Notes under the pieces: generated by a model | What the model saw: only the letters and a program-made list of their open reading frames with translations | What the model was told of the DNA's origin: nothing | The model's database searches: none | Program-made: the position numbers and the translations under genes | In this document: in pieces, positions 34,898 to 35,231 of the stretch | How positions within the stretch are numbered: position 1 is the first letter of the stretch | Layout of the letters: every line of letters begins with the position of its first letter | From: an uncultured Mucilaginibacter sp. | GTDB lineage: Bacteria > Bacteroidota > Bacteroidia > Sphingobacteriales > Sphingobacteriaceae | Assembly (NCBI GenBank): GCA_903866915.1 | Contig: CAIPPO010000072.1 | Coordinates: 1-35,231 of the forward strand | Reading direction: 5' to 3' | Length of the DNA: 35,231 bases

Positions 34898-35231
34898 AAG
34901 AATCATCCTTTTAACGCTGCAAACTTTCAGCACAACGGGCGGCATTCAAAAAATGACCCGTACGCTAGCGCATTCGCTCGATCATATTTCAAAGGAGCAA
35001 CAATGGGATTTTAAACTCTGGTCGCTTTACGATTCGAGGTACGACGTGATGAAGCAGTACCTTGATTCGGAAAACTTTATTGGTTTCGGGCGCAGCAAGC
35101 GTCGATTAGCAATTAATACGATATCAAAAGGCACGAAAGCAGATATTCTAATTTTGAGCCATATCAACCTGGCGCTGATCGGCATAATTGTTAAAATATT
35201 AAACCCTAAATGTAAAATTTGGCTGGTAGCC
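34890..35231 (+). CDS. GT4-like glycosyltransferase, N-terminal part
   Basis: An ATG at 34890 overlaps the asnB-like stop by 8 nt and opens a frame that runs off the window end, giving 114 residues. The N-terminus MPKRIILLTLQTFSTTGGIQ is the usual first strand and donor-side loop of GT-B family-4 transferases (TGGIQK). The catalytic C-terminal half is outside the window, so the family call is tentative. Position and overlap place it in the polysaccharide operon. Confidence 0.75.
   Translation, partial: MPKRIILLTLQTFSTTGGIQKMTRTLAHSLDHISKEQQWDFKLWSLYDSRYDVMKQYLDSENFIGFGRSKRRLAINTISKGTKADILILSHINLALIGIIVKILNPKCKIWLVA

Overview
The window looks like chromosome from a Bacteroidota bacterium, most likely Sphingobacteriaceae (Mucilaginibacter/Pedobacter-like). 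This is an inference from four things: FtsZ ends in the Bacteroidota-type tail SFLHDNVD; MraY carries an extra periplasm-side insertion; several genes are preceded by the Bacteroidota promoter -7 box TAnnTTTG; and the capsule-type locus carries a UpxY-like NusG paralogue. No tRNA, rRNA, CRISPR array or insertion sequence was seen.

Layout. 1-399 is the end of an unrecognised Arg/Gly/Ser/Asn-rich reading frame whose codon use is unlike the rest, followed by a very AT-rich gap. 580-3333 (minus) holds a GH125-type exo-alpha-mannosidase and a PLP-dependent alpha-oxoamine synthase, each with a hairpin terminator. 3543-19599 (minus) is a complete division and cell-wall (dcw) cluster, transcribed mraZ-rsmH-ftsL-ftsI-murE-mraY-murD-ftsW-murG-murC-ftsQ-ftsA-ftsZ. 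It lacks murF and ddl. The first half is tightly overlapped. The murD/ftsW/murG section is opened up by spacers full of short tandem repeats.

19839-24165 is a mixed region: a secreted thioredoxin-like protein and PurU (plus), then a small lipoprotein, a secreted cupin and a large secreted S15-family hydrolase (minus) with the acidic cluster of alpha-amino-acid ester hydrolases. 24267-27047 (minus) is gap - GNAT acetyltransferase - pgk, two consecutive glycolytic steps with an acetyltransferase between them. From 27162 to the end is a surface-polysaccharide locus. A WecA-like initiating phosphoglycosyltransferase and a GT2 glycosyltransferase lie on the minus strand. A divergent plus-strand operon follows: Wza-like exporter, Wzc-like tyrosine kinase, UpxY-like antiterminator, AsnB-like amidotransferase, and a GT4 glycosyltransferase cut by the window end.

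How they work together. RsmH and MraZ head the cluster. MurC, MurD and MurE build the UDP-MurNAc peptide (meso-DAP type, from the DNPR motif in MurE). MraY and MurG make lipid II. FtsW and FtsI polymerise and cross-link it at the septum organised by FtsQ, FtsL, FtsA and FtsZ. The right-hand locus starts a polysaccharide on undecaprenyl phosphate, the same carrier MraY uses, and exports it through Wza/Wzc.

The most interesting signals are regulatory or structural. They are an inverted pair of DnaA-box-like 9-mers between ftsA and ftsZ, phased TGGGA boxes upstream of mraZ that look like a MraZ operator, diverse tandem repeats in dcw spacers, a Wzc-like kinase lacking the first Asp of Walker A', and the foreign-looking frame at the left edge. 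I saw no clear sign of a wholly new multi-gene system.
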